From contig BRYA01000070.1 of the NCBI GenBank assembly GCA_030267965.1, forward strand, positions 1 to 64,000: a stretch of DNA of 64,000 nucleotides. Direction: 5' to 3'. The stretch is from Triparma columacea (Eukaryota > Sar > Bolidophyceae > Parmales > Triparmaceae). The notes beneath the pieces are model-generated. The model did no database searches, was not told the DNA's origin, and saw nothing but the letters and a program-made list of their open reading frames with translations. Shown here piece by piece: positions 44,708 through 55,632 of the stretch. Within the stretch, counting starts at the first letter, position 1; every line of letters starts with the position of its first letter. The position numbers were made by a program, and so were the translations under genes.

Positions 44708-45883
44708 TTATCCGGTTATACGTCGATTCCTCGCCGCTTTCAGCGCTTTCAACTTCTTCTTCTCCACTTCGAGTAGTCTTATCTCCTCTTTAATCATGCT
44801 CTCCAAGGCGTCAACCTTGGCGTTTTTTTCATCCAGATCGCCGGGAAATTTAAGAACACTTCTCAAAGCTGCGAAACCGGCGGCAATATTAGGAACCTCG
44901 TTTAAAGGCACATCTTTTCCTCGATCATTTAGTTTCTGTAACAGCTTTTTGGCCTCCTCCCCTACCTCAATCTCGTCGTCGTCGTCGTCGTCCTCCTCCT
45001 CCTCCCCCACTTCCTCCTTCTTGTCGTCCTCCTCCTCCTCCTCCTCCTCCTCTTCCTCGTCATCGCTTACCCCCTCGTTCTCCCTCTTAAGGAAAACCGG
45101 TCCATCCTGTTGCATAGCAAGCACACCTCTTAACCCTCTCCCCCCGTCCCCCTCCTGAGGTACCTTCTGCGTACCGAAGACACCCTGAGCAACTAAGACA
45201 CTCCCGAAGGAATCCTTGAACCTACCGTCAACACGAACGCTCCAGCAACCACCCCGAGGTTCCTTATTCTCAACGCACGTTTCAATATTATGAACAAGGT
45301 GATCGTCGAACCATCCTACCACGGGTCCTTCACGTGGTGCTAAGTGTTTCTCTCCAGTCTCGCTGTCCCTCACATAGAACTGTTTGTTTGACGACTTAGT
45401 CCTTATCCAAACAAACTCGCTTACCAGGTCGTCCAGATTGTGGTCTGCGTGCTCAACACCCTCGTCCCCAGGGGCGTTGAATATCAGACAACACTTACCT
45501 GTAGATTCGAAGAATGGTAGTTTCTCCTTCACCACCTCAAGCACACCAGGGAACGTATAGGCGTTACGGTTTGGTCTCCATGTCCTATCGTCACCCCTGT
45601 GAGCCCTGCATTGTCTGAAGTCGTCTCTACCACTCCTCGGTACGAATACGTCTGATGCGCACCATTGAGATGTGTCGCGATCGCAGAACTGTACGGCTGA
45701 GGCATGACGGAGGTTCTCGGCAGTGAATGGGGTCGTTTGACAGTCGGTGGTGGACGAGTGGGAGAGGATGTCCTGGATTATTTTATCTAACGAATCTAGG
45801 ACGGTGGGATCGACGTATGAGGTTAGATCTAAAAATGGCGATTTAGGGGGAGGGGACGACGAATTCAATGCGATTGAGGACAT
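44708..45883 (-). CDS. Putative HxD...H dioxygenase-like protein with acidic domain
   Basis: Single exon, 391 aa. Residues about 95-250 look like a double-stranded beta-helix oxygenase core: CCLIFNAPGDEGVEHADHNL with HAD as possible Fe-binding HxD, EFVWIRTKSSNKQFYVRD, PVVGWFDDHLVHNIETC with the distal His, and SVRVDGRF with a possible 2-oxoglutarate-binding Arg. These assignments rest on spacing and are inferred. The C-terminal third has a Glu/Asp tract of about 45 residues (cognate DNA is CCT/CGT triplet repeats at 44975-45060) and a helical end. Function unknown; the alternative is an unrelated cupin-like protein. Confidence 0.75.
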   Translation of the reverse strand: MSSIALNSSSPPPKSPFLDLTSYVDPTVLDSLDKIIQDILSHSSTTDCQTTPFTAENLRHASAVQFCDRDTSQWCASDVFVPRSGRDDFRQCRAHRGDDRTWRPNRNAYTFPGVLEVVKEKLPFFESTGKCCLIFNAPGDEGVEHADHNLDDLVSEFVWIRTKSSNKQFYVRDSETGEKHLAPREGPVVGWFDDHLVHNIETCVENKEPRGGCWSVRVDGRFKDSFGSVLVAQGVFGTQKVPQEGDGGRGLRGVLAMQQDGPVFLKRENEGVSDDEEEEEEEEEEDDKKEEVGEEEEDDDDDDEIEVGEEAKKLLQKLNDRGKDVPLNEVPNIAAGFAALRSVLKFPGDLDEKNAKVDALESMIKEEIRLLEVEKKKLKALKAARNRRITG

Positions 45884-46567
45884 TTTTTAATGAGGGAAAA
45901 TGGCACTGGATTTTCTCCCTGGGTCCGACTGGGTTGGACTCTCCATTTCGGCTTTGTGTACTTTTTCAAAGAATAGAAAGGGACCTTCTTGGTGAGTCGT
46001 ACCTAGTAGTAGAGCGTTCCCTCTCAGAGGTCGATTGGGTCCTTTCAGATGATTGCTGGGGTCGTGAAGGTGTAAAATCCACACCTCATGAAGGTCTAAC
46101 TTGTTTCTTCTCCTTGGCTAATTCTCTCCCCCAGTACGTCGCGATTCCGCGATTTTAAACGCAGGTTATATACACCAGATGAAGTCGATGCGCATAGTCG
46201 TGTCCGATAACGGATCCCAAGGTAACTCAGCCATCTTTGGCCAACATCCTCGGCCCCATGAGGGGGCAGGAACGGCAGGAAGTTCTCCAAAACATGACCA
46301 TGGCTGCGATGTCGATGGCTCAAAGTTGTTCAAAGGCGGGGTTTCCGGCTATGCTTACGGTCACCATCCCCCGGTTATCGACGAGAACCTCCCTGGCATG
46401 AACCCCAGCATCATGCCCGAGGTCGAAGCTGAGGGATCTCCAAAGACCATCCTCCTCTGGTGAAAAGGTCGGGGGGTGGGGGAGGACGTGGATAATCGAA
46501 TTGATATCCCTCTTCCTCATCGTCGTCCTTCGCGCTGGCTCTGCAGGCTCACTGCTTCAAGTCGGAT
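45884..46567. other. Promoter / unresolved 5' part of the second receptor-like gene
   Basis: This interval holds two overlapping plus-strand frames without stops, 46179-46463 and one ending at 46402 (PSLANILGPMRGQERQ...), neither joining cleanly in phase to the next exon. A GTAAC donor-like site at 46219 and a CTGCAG acceptor at 46546 are present. The first exon(s) of the receptor-like gene are probably here, but I could not choose a model. A minus-strand frame 46320-46520 looks like shadow coding. Confidence 0.4.
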
Positions 46568-49500
46568 ATGGTGAGGGAGAGGGTGTTGGCGGTGGAGGTG
46601 GGATTTTGTGGAAGTAGTGCGGATTTTGGGGAATGTAGTGCAAAATATATCCTAACACCCCCCATCGTAGTCACAACACCATCCCCCCTGATCAACCCAG
46701 ACCACGCAGCATCTCTTGGAGGCAAGGGTGACACCATTGTCACCACTTCGCAGTTGGATGTACATGCACTTCCTACCACTCTCGTTAGCACCGACCACTC
46801 GTTCAAGGGCTACGAGGAGACTGTCCTTCCCTCCAGCGCGGACCAGGGTTCCGACGATAACCTGGAAGCTGCCGGCGGTGAGGGGCCCGACCTTGTGTTT
46901 CTGACAATCCAGGGTGCGCAGACGACCATCGCGACCAGCGGGACGCAAGCCAAAGCTCCCCCCCCCATCGTTGTCGTTAACGGTGTTGGGAACGTGACGA
47001 AAGGTGAGTAAGAGAGAAAGCAGCTGTTCGATATTGCAATGATGATTAACTAAACTAACCGCTCTATCCAGTCGTCCCGTCACCCCTCTCCCCAAGCGCA
47101 GACGTTTCAGACTTTGTTTTTCCTCAGATTATCGTCTCTGTCATTTACGACGCTGACCTCCAGGGTGGCACAGTATACCTTCCCTCAGGGGCAAAGGACG
47201 CAGCATTCAATGTCGATTCAAGGCGCGTGGTCGATTCTAGCAAGGGTTTGGGGAATTCAGGGGTGGAGACGATTTGCTTCTGTCTCACTCTGGACACTCT
47301 TTTGGCTGCGATTTTGTTGGGGATTGCGGCGATGGTCTTCAAGGGGGAGGGAAGATTGAAAGGCATGAGCAAAAGAAGACACGGAGAGGTGCAGGGTAGG
47401 TGGGGAAGAAGAGGAGAACAGAGGAGCAGAATGAGAACTCCAAAATTGGGCTCTCCCTTGAAAGGGATAGCAAAAATTAGGGGATTCAACCTAGCTTTCT
47501 TCCTTTTCTTGCTCATAGCAGGAGTGAGCGGGGTGAACGTGGTCGATATGAACGGGCTGTTCAACACGGTCAGTAATTCTCCGTACGGTACAAACACTGG
47601 CAACTCCATCATGGCGAATGGTGACACTACGAATCTAGCTGTTGGGCCGTATAAATGCTCAGAGGGGACTTGTGCACATAGTGAGAACATGCTGCTCACA
47701 AATGACTTGAATGGAGAGGTCAAGTGTGTGGAGGACAACGCAAGCTGTGTGTTGGATGGAGAGAATGCAAGAAGAGGGATGAGTGTGAGTGGAACTGGGA
47801 GTGGTACACTTATTCTCCGAGCTCTCACCTTCGACAAGGGGCATGCCGGTGGTTCTGGTGGAGGGATTTACATTACGACTGATTCTATACTGGACTTAGA
47901 GCTCTGTATCTTCTCCAATAATAGAGCTACAAGTAGTAGTTATGGAGGTGGAGCAATTAATATTTCTAGTAGTGGAGGAACTGTGAATGCCTACGGAACA
48001 CGCTTTATTGGAAATACAGCAGACTCAGGAAATGGTGATGATGTTTACAATACTTATGGAACCATCACCATCCACAATACGTGCCCGTCTCCCTACTCCT
48101 CCAACATTCCAATCCAAGGTAAGACGAGAATGAGGATTGTGTAGTCTGTAGAACCATTCCTAACCCCACAACTCACTTTACGAACATTACCGCTGCACCA
48201 ATTCCTATTCCTACCTCTCTCCTTTCCCAGGGTCCGCTTTGGACACTTATGGCACTGTCAACGGCAATAAATACTCGTACTCTGAGTGCTATTACTACTG
48301 TGCTGCTGGTTACTACAACCCATCTGGTGGAGCTTCAAGTTCAGATTGTGACCCCTGTTCAGCAGGAACGTTCAGTGCTGTTGGAGCAACCTCCTGCTCT
48401 GATTGTGCTGCAGGGAAATTTAGCTCATCAACTGGAGCGTCCGCTTGCTCTGACTGCGCTGCTGGGAAATTCAGCTCGTCAACCGGAGCTTCGATCGAAT
48501 CCACCTGCTCTTTCTGCGGGACCGGTGAGTACTCTGGAGCTGCCTCTTCCTCCTGTACTCCCTGCCCGGCTGGTACATTCAGTACGTCTACTGGAGCCAC
48601 AAGCCAAGCTACGTGTGAAGACTGCGCTGCCGGGAAATTCAGCTCGTCAACCGGAGCTACGAGCGAATCCACCTGCTCTTTCTGCGGGACCGGTGAGTAC
48701 TCTGGAGCTGCCTCTCCCTCCTGTACTCCCTGCCCGGCTGGTACATTCAGTACGTCTACTGGAGCCACAAGCCAAGCTACGTGTGAAGATTGCACCGCCG
48801 GAAAGTATAGTACGCCAACCGGAGCCACAAGCTGTGTAGACTGCGGCGAGGGGAAATACAGCTCGTCCACTGGAGCAACAAGCGACGCTACGTGCCAAGG
48901 TGAGAATAGATGGAAAGTGAATGCATAACAAGGTGGGCGGAAACAAGTCACACACATGTGGAAACAAGTCACACACACAATATCTAACTTTAAAAAAAAT
49001 GCCAAAACCACAGAGTGCGGGGCAGGAAAATTCTCTTCCACAACTGCAGCAACGTCAGAATCAACGTGTGAAGCCTGCCCGAGGGGGAAGTACGTGACCT
49101 TTACAGGATCAAACGGTTGCGTCCTATGTCCCTGGGGAAAGCACTTGAACAGCGAGGGGTCCACCTCCTTAGACGACTGTCTCGACTGCGTGCCTGGCAA
49201 GAACGCCCCAAATCCTGGTCTGCCCGAGTGCCTCGACTGCAATAGGGGCAAATTTTCAGTCTCTGCCATGGCCTCCAGTTGCACGGACTGCCCTCCAGGG
49301 CGGTCCTCCCACAACGCCTCAACAGCCTGCTCCATGTGCCCGAAGGGGAGCTACGCCCAGGTTCCAGGAACGCAAGAGTGCAAGGCTTGCGAGGTCGGGG
49401 AGTACAATGTTTTTGATGGCAGCAGTTCTTGCGAGAAGTGTCCGGCAGGCAAGCTCCTTGTTAGGTCCTTCTTGTTCTGCATGGCATGCCCAACGGGAAG

Positions 49501-51055
49501 ATACAGCTTGCCGGGAATGTTGGCGTGCGAACCCTGCAGAGACGGGTTCATCAGCAACGACCCCGAGGGAGCGAGCTTCTGCGAGCCCTGCCCCGCTGGC
49601 TTTTTCTCCTCGGAGGACAAGTCCTCCTGCGAGGCATGTCCCGCCGGCTCCACCTCCACCATTGCGTCCTCCCAGTGCGAGGCCTGCGAAGTTGGAAAGT
49701 TCAACACGGCCCAAAACTCGACGGGATGCCAGTGGTGCACAGATGAGGCCATCANNNNNNNNNNNNNNNNNNNNGTAGCTGTGGGCACCGCGGTCCTCCT
49801 CTTGGCAGCCGCGCTCGTGCTCTGGTTCATGTTCAATAAGGGGACGGAGGAGGAGGGGGCCGTTGCTGGGGACGGAGACGAGCAAGGGGACCGGAGCAGG
49901 CAGGTCGGGAAGGTGACCTCCTCGCTCAGAAGAGTCAAGGACAAGATCGACGGCAAGCTGGGGAGGGCTGAGCCCGTCATCAAGATCGTCTTTGCCTACT
50001 TCCAAGTCGTTGGCAGCCTTGGGCCAATATTTGGAATCAAGTTCCCGCCCGTCTACTCAACAGTCATCTCCTTCCTCTCCGGAGTCTTCTCCCTGGACTT
50101 CCTCTCCTTCATGCCCATTGGCTGCATCTTCTCCTCCACGCACTACACGCTCCTCCTCTCCTACACCTTGGCACCCCTTTCCATCAGCGCGTTCTTAATT
50201 TCCTGGTACTTCAGGCTAAGGGAGAGAACCGACGGGAAGTCAGTGACGCGGAGGAACAAGCTCTTCGAGCTCTTCCTCGCGCTCACCTTCCTTCTCTTGC
50301 CAAGCGTCTCCGTGAGAATATTCACCACCTTTGCCTGTAAAGATTTCGACGACTTGCGCAGCTTCCTCAAGGCGGACTTCTCCCTGGACTGCCATTCTTC
50401 CCAATACTCAATCTTCAGCGTGTACGCGGGGCTCATGATCGCCGTCTACCCCGTAGGAGTTCCCCTCCTGTACTTCTTCTTGCTCTTCAGAAAGAGGAAG
50501 CTCCTGGAGGCTGGGCAGGTCGAAAGGGAGAAGGAAGATGTGAACAAAATCACTGCACTGGAAGAGGCGCTGGTCAAGAGAGACGAGAACGAGGGGAAGG
50601 ATCCGGCATTAAAAGCACTGAGCTTTCTCTACGAGAGCTATAAACCAAAGTACTGGTGGTTTGAGATATTCGAGACCATGAGGAAGTTGGCGTTGACGGG
50701 GTTCCTCGTGTTCATTGCACCAGGTACTGCCGCCCAGGTGGTGGTTTCCTTGGTGATGAGCATTGTCTCCTTGTTTGTGTACACAAATACAAAACCATTC
50801 ATTGATGACTTCAACAACTACCTAGCTATCGTTGCAAACTGGCAATTGGTATTGACCCTCGTCGGAGCTCTTGCCATCAAGGTGAATTTGGACAACATGA
50901 ATGCGAAGGACCAAGCCTCATTCGACGCCTTCCTCACTGCGATTCAGTTTGTTCCAATCGTGTTGCTCACGGGGTTCTCGTTTGTCATGGCAAGGAGATC
51001 CCGGAAGGAGAAAGGAAACAAGGTCAACAGCATCGTGCCGGACGGGACAAGTTAG
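46568..51055 (+). CDS. Second giant receptor-like membrane protein (paralogue of the telomeric gene)
   Basis: Exons 46547(or earlier)-47003, 47072-48118, 48231-48899 and 49014-51055 join in phase (1398 aa from the ATG at 46568; N-gap counted as 7 residues). From 47163 onward it aligns without indels to the telomeric gene: GTVYLPSGAKDAAFNVDSRR, the signal-like AFFLFLLIAGVSG, one beta-helix module (FSNNRATSSSYGGGAINI, GNTADSGNGDD), then GCC2/GCC3-type repeats (CAAGKFSSSTGA and CPAGTFSTSTGA), and about 8-9 membrane helices. It has one beta-helix rather than two, lacks the EGF-like pair, and two near-identical repeat blocks in exon 3 (48480-48650 and 48654-48824). The N-terminal part differs completely from the paralogue. 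The 5' end is uncertain; an internal ATG at 47365 would give a protein starting just before the signal-like segment. Confidence 0.78.
49755..49774. other. 20-N assembly gap inside an exon
   Basis: Twenty unknown bases interrupt exon 4 of the second receptor-like gene just before its first membrane helix. The frame holds if the true length is 20 modulo 3, but the number may be a placeholder, so residues here are unknown. Confidence 0.98.
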
Positions 51056-51265
51056 GGCGTGATTTTTGGGGTCTGATGTGGAACCACTCGAAGGGTTAGG
51101 GATATTAATGTAATGTATTTTAGAAAAAAATACGGACTCCTCCCTCTTTTTCTTCTTGGCTGAGCCCTTCCGTCCTTCCTTCGGTTCCCTCATTTTTTCT
51201 CGAAGAAAAGGCAGAATTGTGTAATCTCCGTACATTCCAATCCCTTCCTTCCTCAAAGTGTTGTT

Positions 51266-53058
51266 ATGTCAAGTCTTCAAGTTTCAAATCAGGGCGCAGA
51301 TGAGCCTGTATTGTACTTATTAGCCAAACCTCCCTCCTCAAGTTTGTCAAAGACTCGTCTCCATCCATACATTCCTCCTCCTTCTGTCGTCCCTTTAGCT
51401 TTATTATCAGCATGTATAGAGAGATTAGGGTTATATAGAGATCGTGTGTGTCTTAGAATTGCCTTAGTTGTTATTAAAAATGAGAAAAAGGACGAGAAAA
51501 AGGACGAGAAAAAGGACTCAAAAGAAGAGCATTTGGAGGACAATTTGGACAACAAAGAGACCAACGAGAGCAACAACGAGAGCAGCAACACAATCAACAC
51601 CGTTAAAACAAAACTAAAACAAACCTGTAACATCTCAGACACCCTCATAAACAACTTCAAGTGGGAGGAGGTTGAAAGCGTTCAAGGATCCTCCCTAACC
51701 TCATCTCTCCAACAGCTTTTCAATAGAGCTAAAGGCAGAGGCTGTATATTCCTAGGTATGGACTCACCGGACCTTCCACAAACCACCATCCTCGACTGCG
51801 TACAAACAGTCTCCGCAGGTAAAGCCAACTACATAGTACCAGCTGAGGATGGGGGGTACTGTATGCTAGGGGTTAGGAGGGGGTATACGGGGAACCCTTT
51901 TGAGGGAGTAGGATGGAGCAAGGTGAGAAGGGTATGGGAGGTTGGGAAACTGGCATTTTAAAAATACACTTCAAGACAGATTCATCCTTCGTCAAGTTCT
52001 TTGCCTCAAAAACCCTTGATAAAATAAAAAACCCTAAACCCCACACCTCCCCACCATCTACGCAGGCTTGTACAGGTATGGATCAGATCCGTTCCCTAAT
52101 AAAAAACTCCCTCAGCCCTTCCCGCGAGCTCGTCGACGTTGGTCCAACCTGGTACGACGTGGACAATATAAACGACCTCTTCAAACTCTGCAGGAACGCC
52201 AAGTTACAGGGTGGGTGGGAAGGTACTACGCTTGTAAAAACCATGATCGGACTCGGGATTTGGGAAGCGTGCGAGGATGAGGGGAGGATTGAAATTTGGA
52301 TGTCATCGAACTTTCAGAGTAGCGTTACAGCTAACGGTAGTAAAGAGGGTAATATAACACCATCTAAACCGCCCTCCTCTGAGTTGCCAAAGGAGGCTAC
52401 TTCAGTGGACGCGAATGTTAAGAAGGTACCCAGGAAACCACCCAGGTCAATTATATACGACCCGGTTACACTGGTACCTTACTTACCGATACACGTCCCT
52501 GCTTACAATAAATGGATGTCTTCACCGGAGCTATTAAAACTAACTGCGAGTGAAAGCTTATCTCTTGAGGAGGAGTATGAAATGTGCGAGACATGGAGGT
52601 CGGATGATACCAAACACACCTTCATAATATACTCCGGTTCCACTACCTTGGAGGAAGCGGAGGGGGGGTTGAAGTTTGTTGAAGAGGGGATGAGGAGAAT
52701 GGTTGGGGATGTTAATATGTTCGTTAGAATTGAAGAGGAAGTTAACGATGAGGGGGAGGTTGTGGAGGCGATTATTGAAGGGGAAATCGAAATCATGATT
52801 GCGGAGGAGACAGCTAGAAGGAAGGGTTTAGGGGAGAGGGCTGTTGGGTGTATGATTGAATATGGGAAGAGGTTAGGGGTGGAGAGAATATTCGTTAAAA
52901 TCGGGGACGGGAATGTAGCGAGCAGAATTCTCTTTGAGGAGAAATTAGGGTTTCAAAAAGTCAGGTATGTTGAGTGCTTTAAGGAGACGGAACTTGAACT
53001 TAGAGACCTCAACAAGGGACTGAAATACGAGGCTGTGGAAATTAAGGAGCCCAAGTAA
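51266..53058 (+). CDS. Fusion: DUF2064/TIGR04282-type transferase with NAT9-type N-acetyltransferase
   Basis: Two exons, 51266-51922 and 52066-53058 (549 aa, phase 0). Residues about 15-285 are the DUF2064 (TIGR04282, GT-A-like) domain: LYLLAKPPSSSLSKTRL, IFLGMDSPDLPQTTILD, IVPAEDGGYCMLGVRRG, FEGVGWSK and the distal VGPTWYDVDNINDLFKLCR encoded across the intron. A charged Lys/Glu/Asn insert (about 75-115) interrupts its core. Residues about 365-549 match NAT9/GNAT: LVPYLPIHVPAYNKWMSSPE, LLKLTASESLSLEEEYEM, MVGDVNMFV, EIEIMIAEETARRKGLGERA and GERA-like acetyl-CoA loop followed by KIGDGNVASRILFEEKLGF. The intron falls inside the first domain, so the two domains share one transcript. Substrates of neither half are known here. 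Confidence 0.87.
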
Positions 53059-53087
53059 GCCGGTGATGTATTTAGAACACACATTTT

Positions 53088-55378
53088 TTACAATTCTGTA
53101 TGCCCGCCTCTACCTCCGCCTCCGCCTCCGCCTCTTGGCCCTCCCTCCCCCCCCCTTGCCTTCTCCCTCCACACCTTCTCCGCATTCTCCCTTGCCCACC
53201 TGATGACCTGGTTCCTCTCCGGCCACCTCTCCTCCCCGTGAACGCTCCTCATCTTCCTCTCCAACCTCCCTCTCTGCCTCTCATCTTGAGGCCAAGCGGC
53301 AGGAGAGAGGACCCTCCTGATGTCGTTCCAGGAGACCACGACCATCTTGTCAGACGAGAATCTGACCCCCCCACCCTCCATGCTAATTAGTGCCTTGGCT
53401 CCTGAAAAGCTCATGACAAGGACGGAGGCCTTGAGGTCCTCTCGCAGAAGGTCCCTAAAGTCCTGGTCTAAATTCCTCTCGAGTTCAATGTCTAGTTCCA
53501 CCTCCTCCGCATCCATCGGGACTACGTCCAAGACGTCCTCCTCAGCCTTCGCCCCCCTATCCCCGTACAGGACGACGGCGTCAACCTTCAGCTTGCTGGC
53601 TATCCTGACGAAGTCGTGGTCCTTGCACCCTCCCTCCTTAACTCCTACGTCAAAGATTAGCGCCCTGCCAATCCTGCTTTTCATCACATCGTTCAGCACG
53701 CTCTCCCTAACGTTCTTGCACCCAATCATGTCTTCCTTCCTGAGGACGAACACCTCAACGTTGTCCTCGTCTTGTGGTAAGTACCCCCCGACTCCGATGG
53801 TGAAGTACTCAATGGCCCAAACTTCCGTGTCCCCACCCTTCTCCTTCACAAACAACTCCCCTCCGTCTACCTGAGCCTTAACCCTCTCCTCCCCCGCAAC
53901 TTCCACGCTCACAGCGTCCCTCCTCGTTCTCTTCCTTTCGTTAACCCCCCCGCTGTCAACCTTGGCGAGCATATCGTAGTTGTAAGCGCCGTCGGGGCCG
54001 ATCACGACACCGGACTTTATGCCCCTGGAACCGGCCTGGCTTCTCATGGAATCGACGGTCGCCCTCTCGCGCGAACGGAGGAGCTCCATATCGCGGAGAT
54101 ACTCCTCATCGAATCTTTGATAAGTGGGTGGGAAGGGGGGGGGGGGGTTAGTAGTGGTGCAGAAGCGTTGGTTGTAAACCCATCCCGTAGGAACGTCGCC
54201 CTCGTCTCTATCCGGTCTCCCTGGTCTCTCACCTCTTGTGAAAATGGGCGTCGTCCTTGAGGCACTCTGCCGTGATTGCCATTCTACCGAGGATCGAACC
54301 CATCTCGGAGCTTAGGGAATGACGGATCGAAGCGCCATCCTCCTTCGATACCATCACGACGGGGATCTTTAGGTTGTGGCTGGGAAAGAGAAGGGGAGGG
54401 GGGCGACCCTCATTGGGTGAGCAAGGCAAGGAGACGTGATTCAGGGTACATGATGATGATGATGATGATGACGATGATGATGATGGACAAGAACGCGCAA
54501 CCCCGCGCCTTTCTCACCTGAGAAGTTGCGGATCAATCGGCATCTCGACTCTTCTGTTGTCCTTATTGACGATTATAAGGCCCGCGGCATTGATCGACTC
54601 AGCATTGGCCCCCTTGGCCGAGAATGTGCACCCCCCCCTCTCCGCCAGCACATAAGCGTTCTCGTGAACCTCGTAGTCCTCCGAGTTTAGGAGCGTGCTG
54701 CAACCGTCCAGGGGATTCGCCGGGACAATCCTCTTGGGGCTGCAGCCGTACCCTGGCTTCCCGCTGAAGTCCGCAATCATTACAGGGGCAGTGAAGAGGA
54801 CCAGATGACCCCTCATGACGTCCATGTGGCCCTCGTTCGTCTCGACGTGGAGCTCACTCAGCATCTTTGGGCTGTGAGCGTGCAGAACGTCCCTTTTTTT
54901 GCCCTCCCTGGGCCTTATTGTCAGTGTTGAAGCACGTTTCAAGGACCTGAGTGCCACCTTCAGGTCCTTGTTTGTGAAGTCCTTACCGTCAATGAAGACT
55001 ATTCTGTCGCCTTCCCTGACTCCTGCGGTCTCGTGGATCCAAGGGTACTTGCCATGCACAACCTCAAACGACTGTGGGGAGGGGGCGGGGGAGGGGGGGG
55101 GGGGGTGAGAGTGGTATGCGGCATTTGAAGGTCCTAGCAGCCCCAATCATGATACCGCGCAACATCACCTGCACGTGCAAATCCGTACTCAGATTGACGC
55201 CCAGGTGGCGCTTCTTCTCTTTAGGTAAATGAACATCAAAATCGTACTCAAGCCTCGAGGAGGTTGAAGTGGAGGCTGAATCTGAGTCGGAATCTGAGGA
55301 CGAGCCGCCAAAGGGAAGCGCCGGGGACAAGGCAAACAGGAGGAGCAAGCCAATAAATTTTGGAACGGAGACCCTCAT
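53088..55378 (-). CDS. Secretory PDZ and PA domain protein
   Basis: Four exons, 55378-55169, 55071-54518, 54379-54233 and 54114-53088 (645 aa). A signal peptide (FIGLLLLFALSPALPFG) precedes a Ser/Asp-rich stretch, a PDZ-like domain split by intron 1 (KRHLGVNLSTDL, WIHETAGVREGDRIVFIDGK) and a PA domain (about 140-290: GYGCSPKRIVPANPLDGCST, AERGGCTFSAKGANAESINA, GLIIVNKDN, LKIPVVMVSKEDG). The C-terminal half is charged; it ends in a Gly/Arg-rich tail (GGEGGPRGGGGGGGRGGHTEL is split between two segments). Likely an ER or secretory-lumen protein. Convergent with the fusion gene, 29 bp between stops. Confidence 0.85.
54451..54485. repeat. (TGA)n microsatellite in an intron
   Basis: About eleven TGA/GAT trinucleotides with one interruption (GACGATG) lie in the intron between exons 2 and 3 of the PDZ-PA gene. 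Confidence 0.92.
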
Positions 55379-55520
55379 GAGAGGGTTGAAATGTAGTGGG
55401 GAAAGTTGATTTCCGATGAAGAGGGGAAGGAGGGGGAGGTTCATGGTAGGGTGGAAAAAACACAAAATAGGGACAACAGCGTGACGGTGAGCACATAAAC
55501 AACAACTACAAGACGATAAG

Positions 55521-55632
55521 CCGACGCTTCTCTATCTAAACATCAATATGTTTTTTATCACGTGCGGGAAAAAGCGCATCAATAAACCGACGCTTCTATT
55601 TCTAAATATCAATATGTTTTTTATCATGTGCG
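55521..55632. repeat. 46-bp direct repeat, two copies, covering the end of the MFS gene
   Basis: Copies 55521-55566 and 55587-55632 differ at only a few positions. The second contains the last codons and stop of the MFS transporter (DKKHIDI, TAG); the first is a decayed copy just downstream (DKKHIDV, TAG). Confidence 0.9.

Noticed and set aside
51913..52065. Separate upstream start for the NAT9 part of the fusion gene
   Set aside because: It reads through the intron; the distal part of DUF2064 (VGPTWYDVDNINDLF) lies after the intron, so the domain needs the splice.
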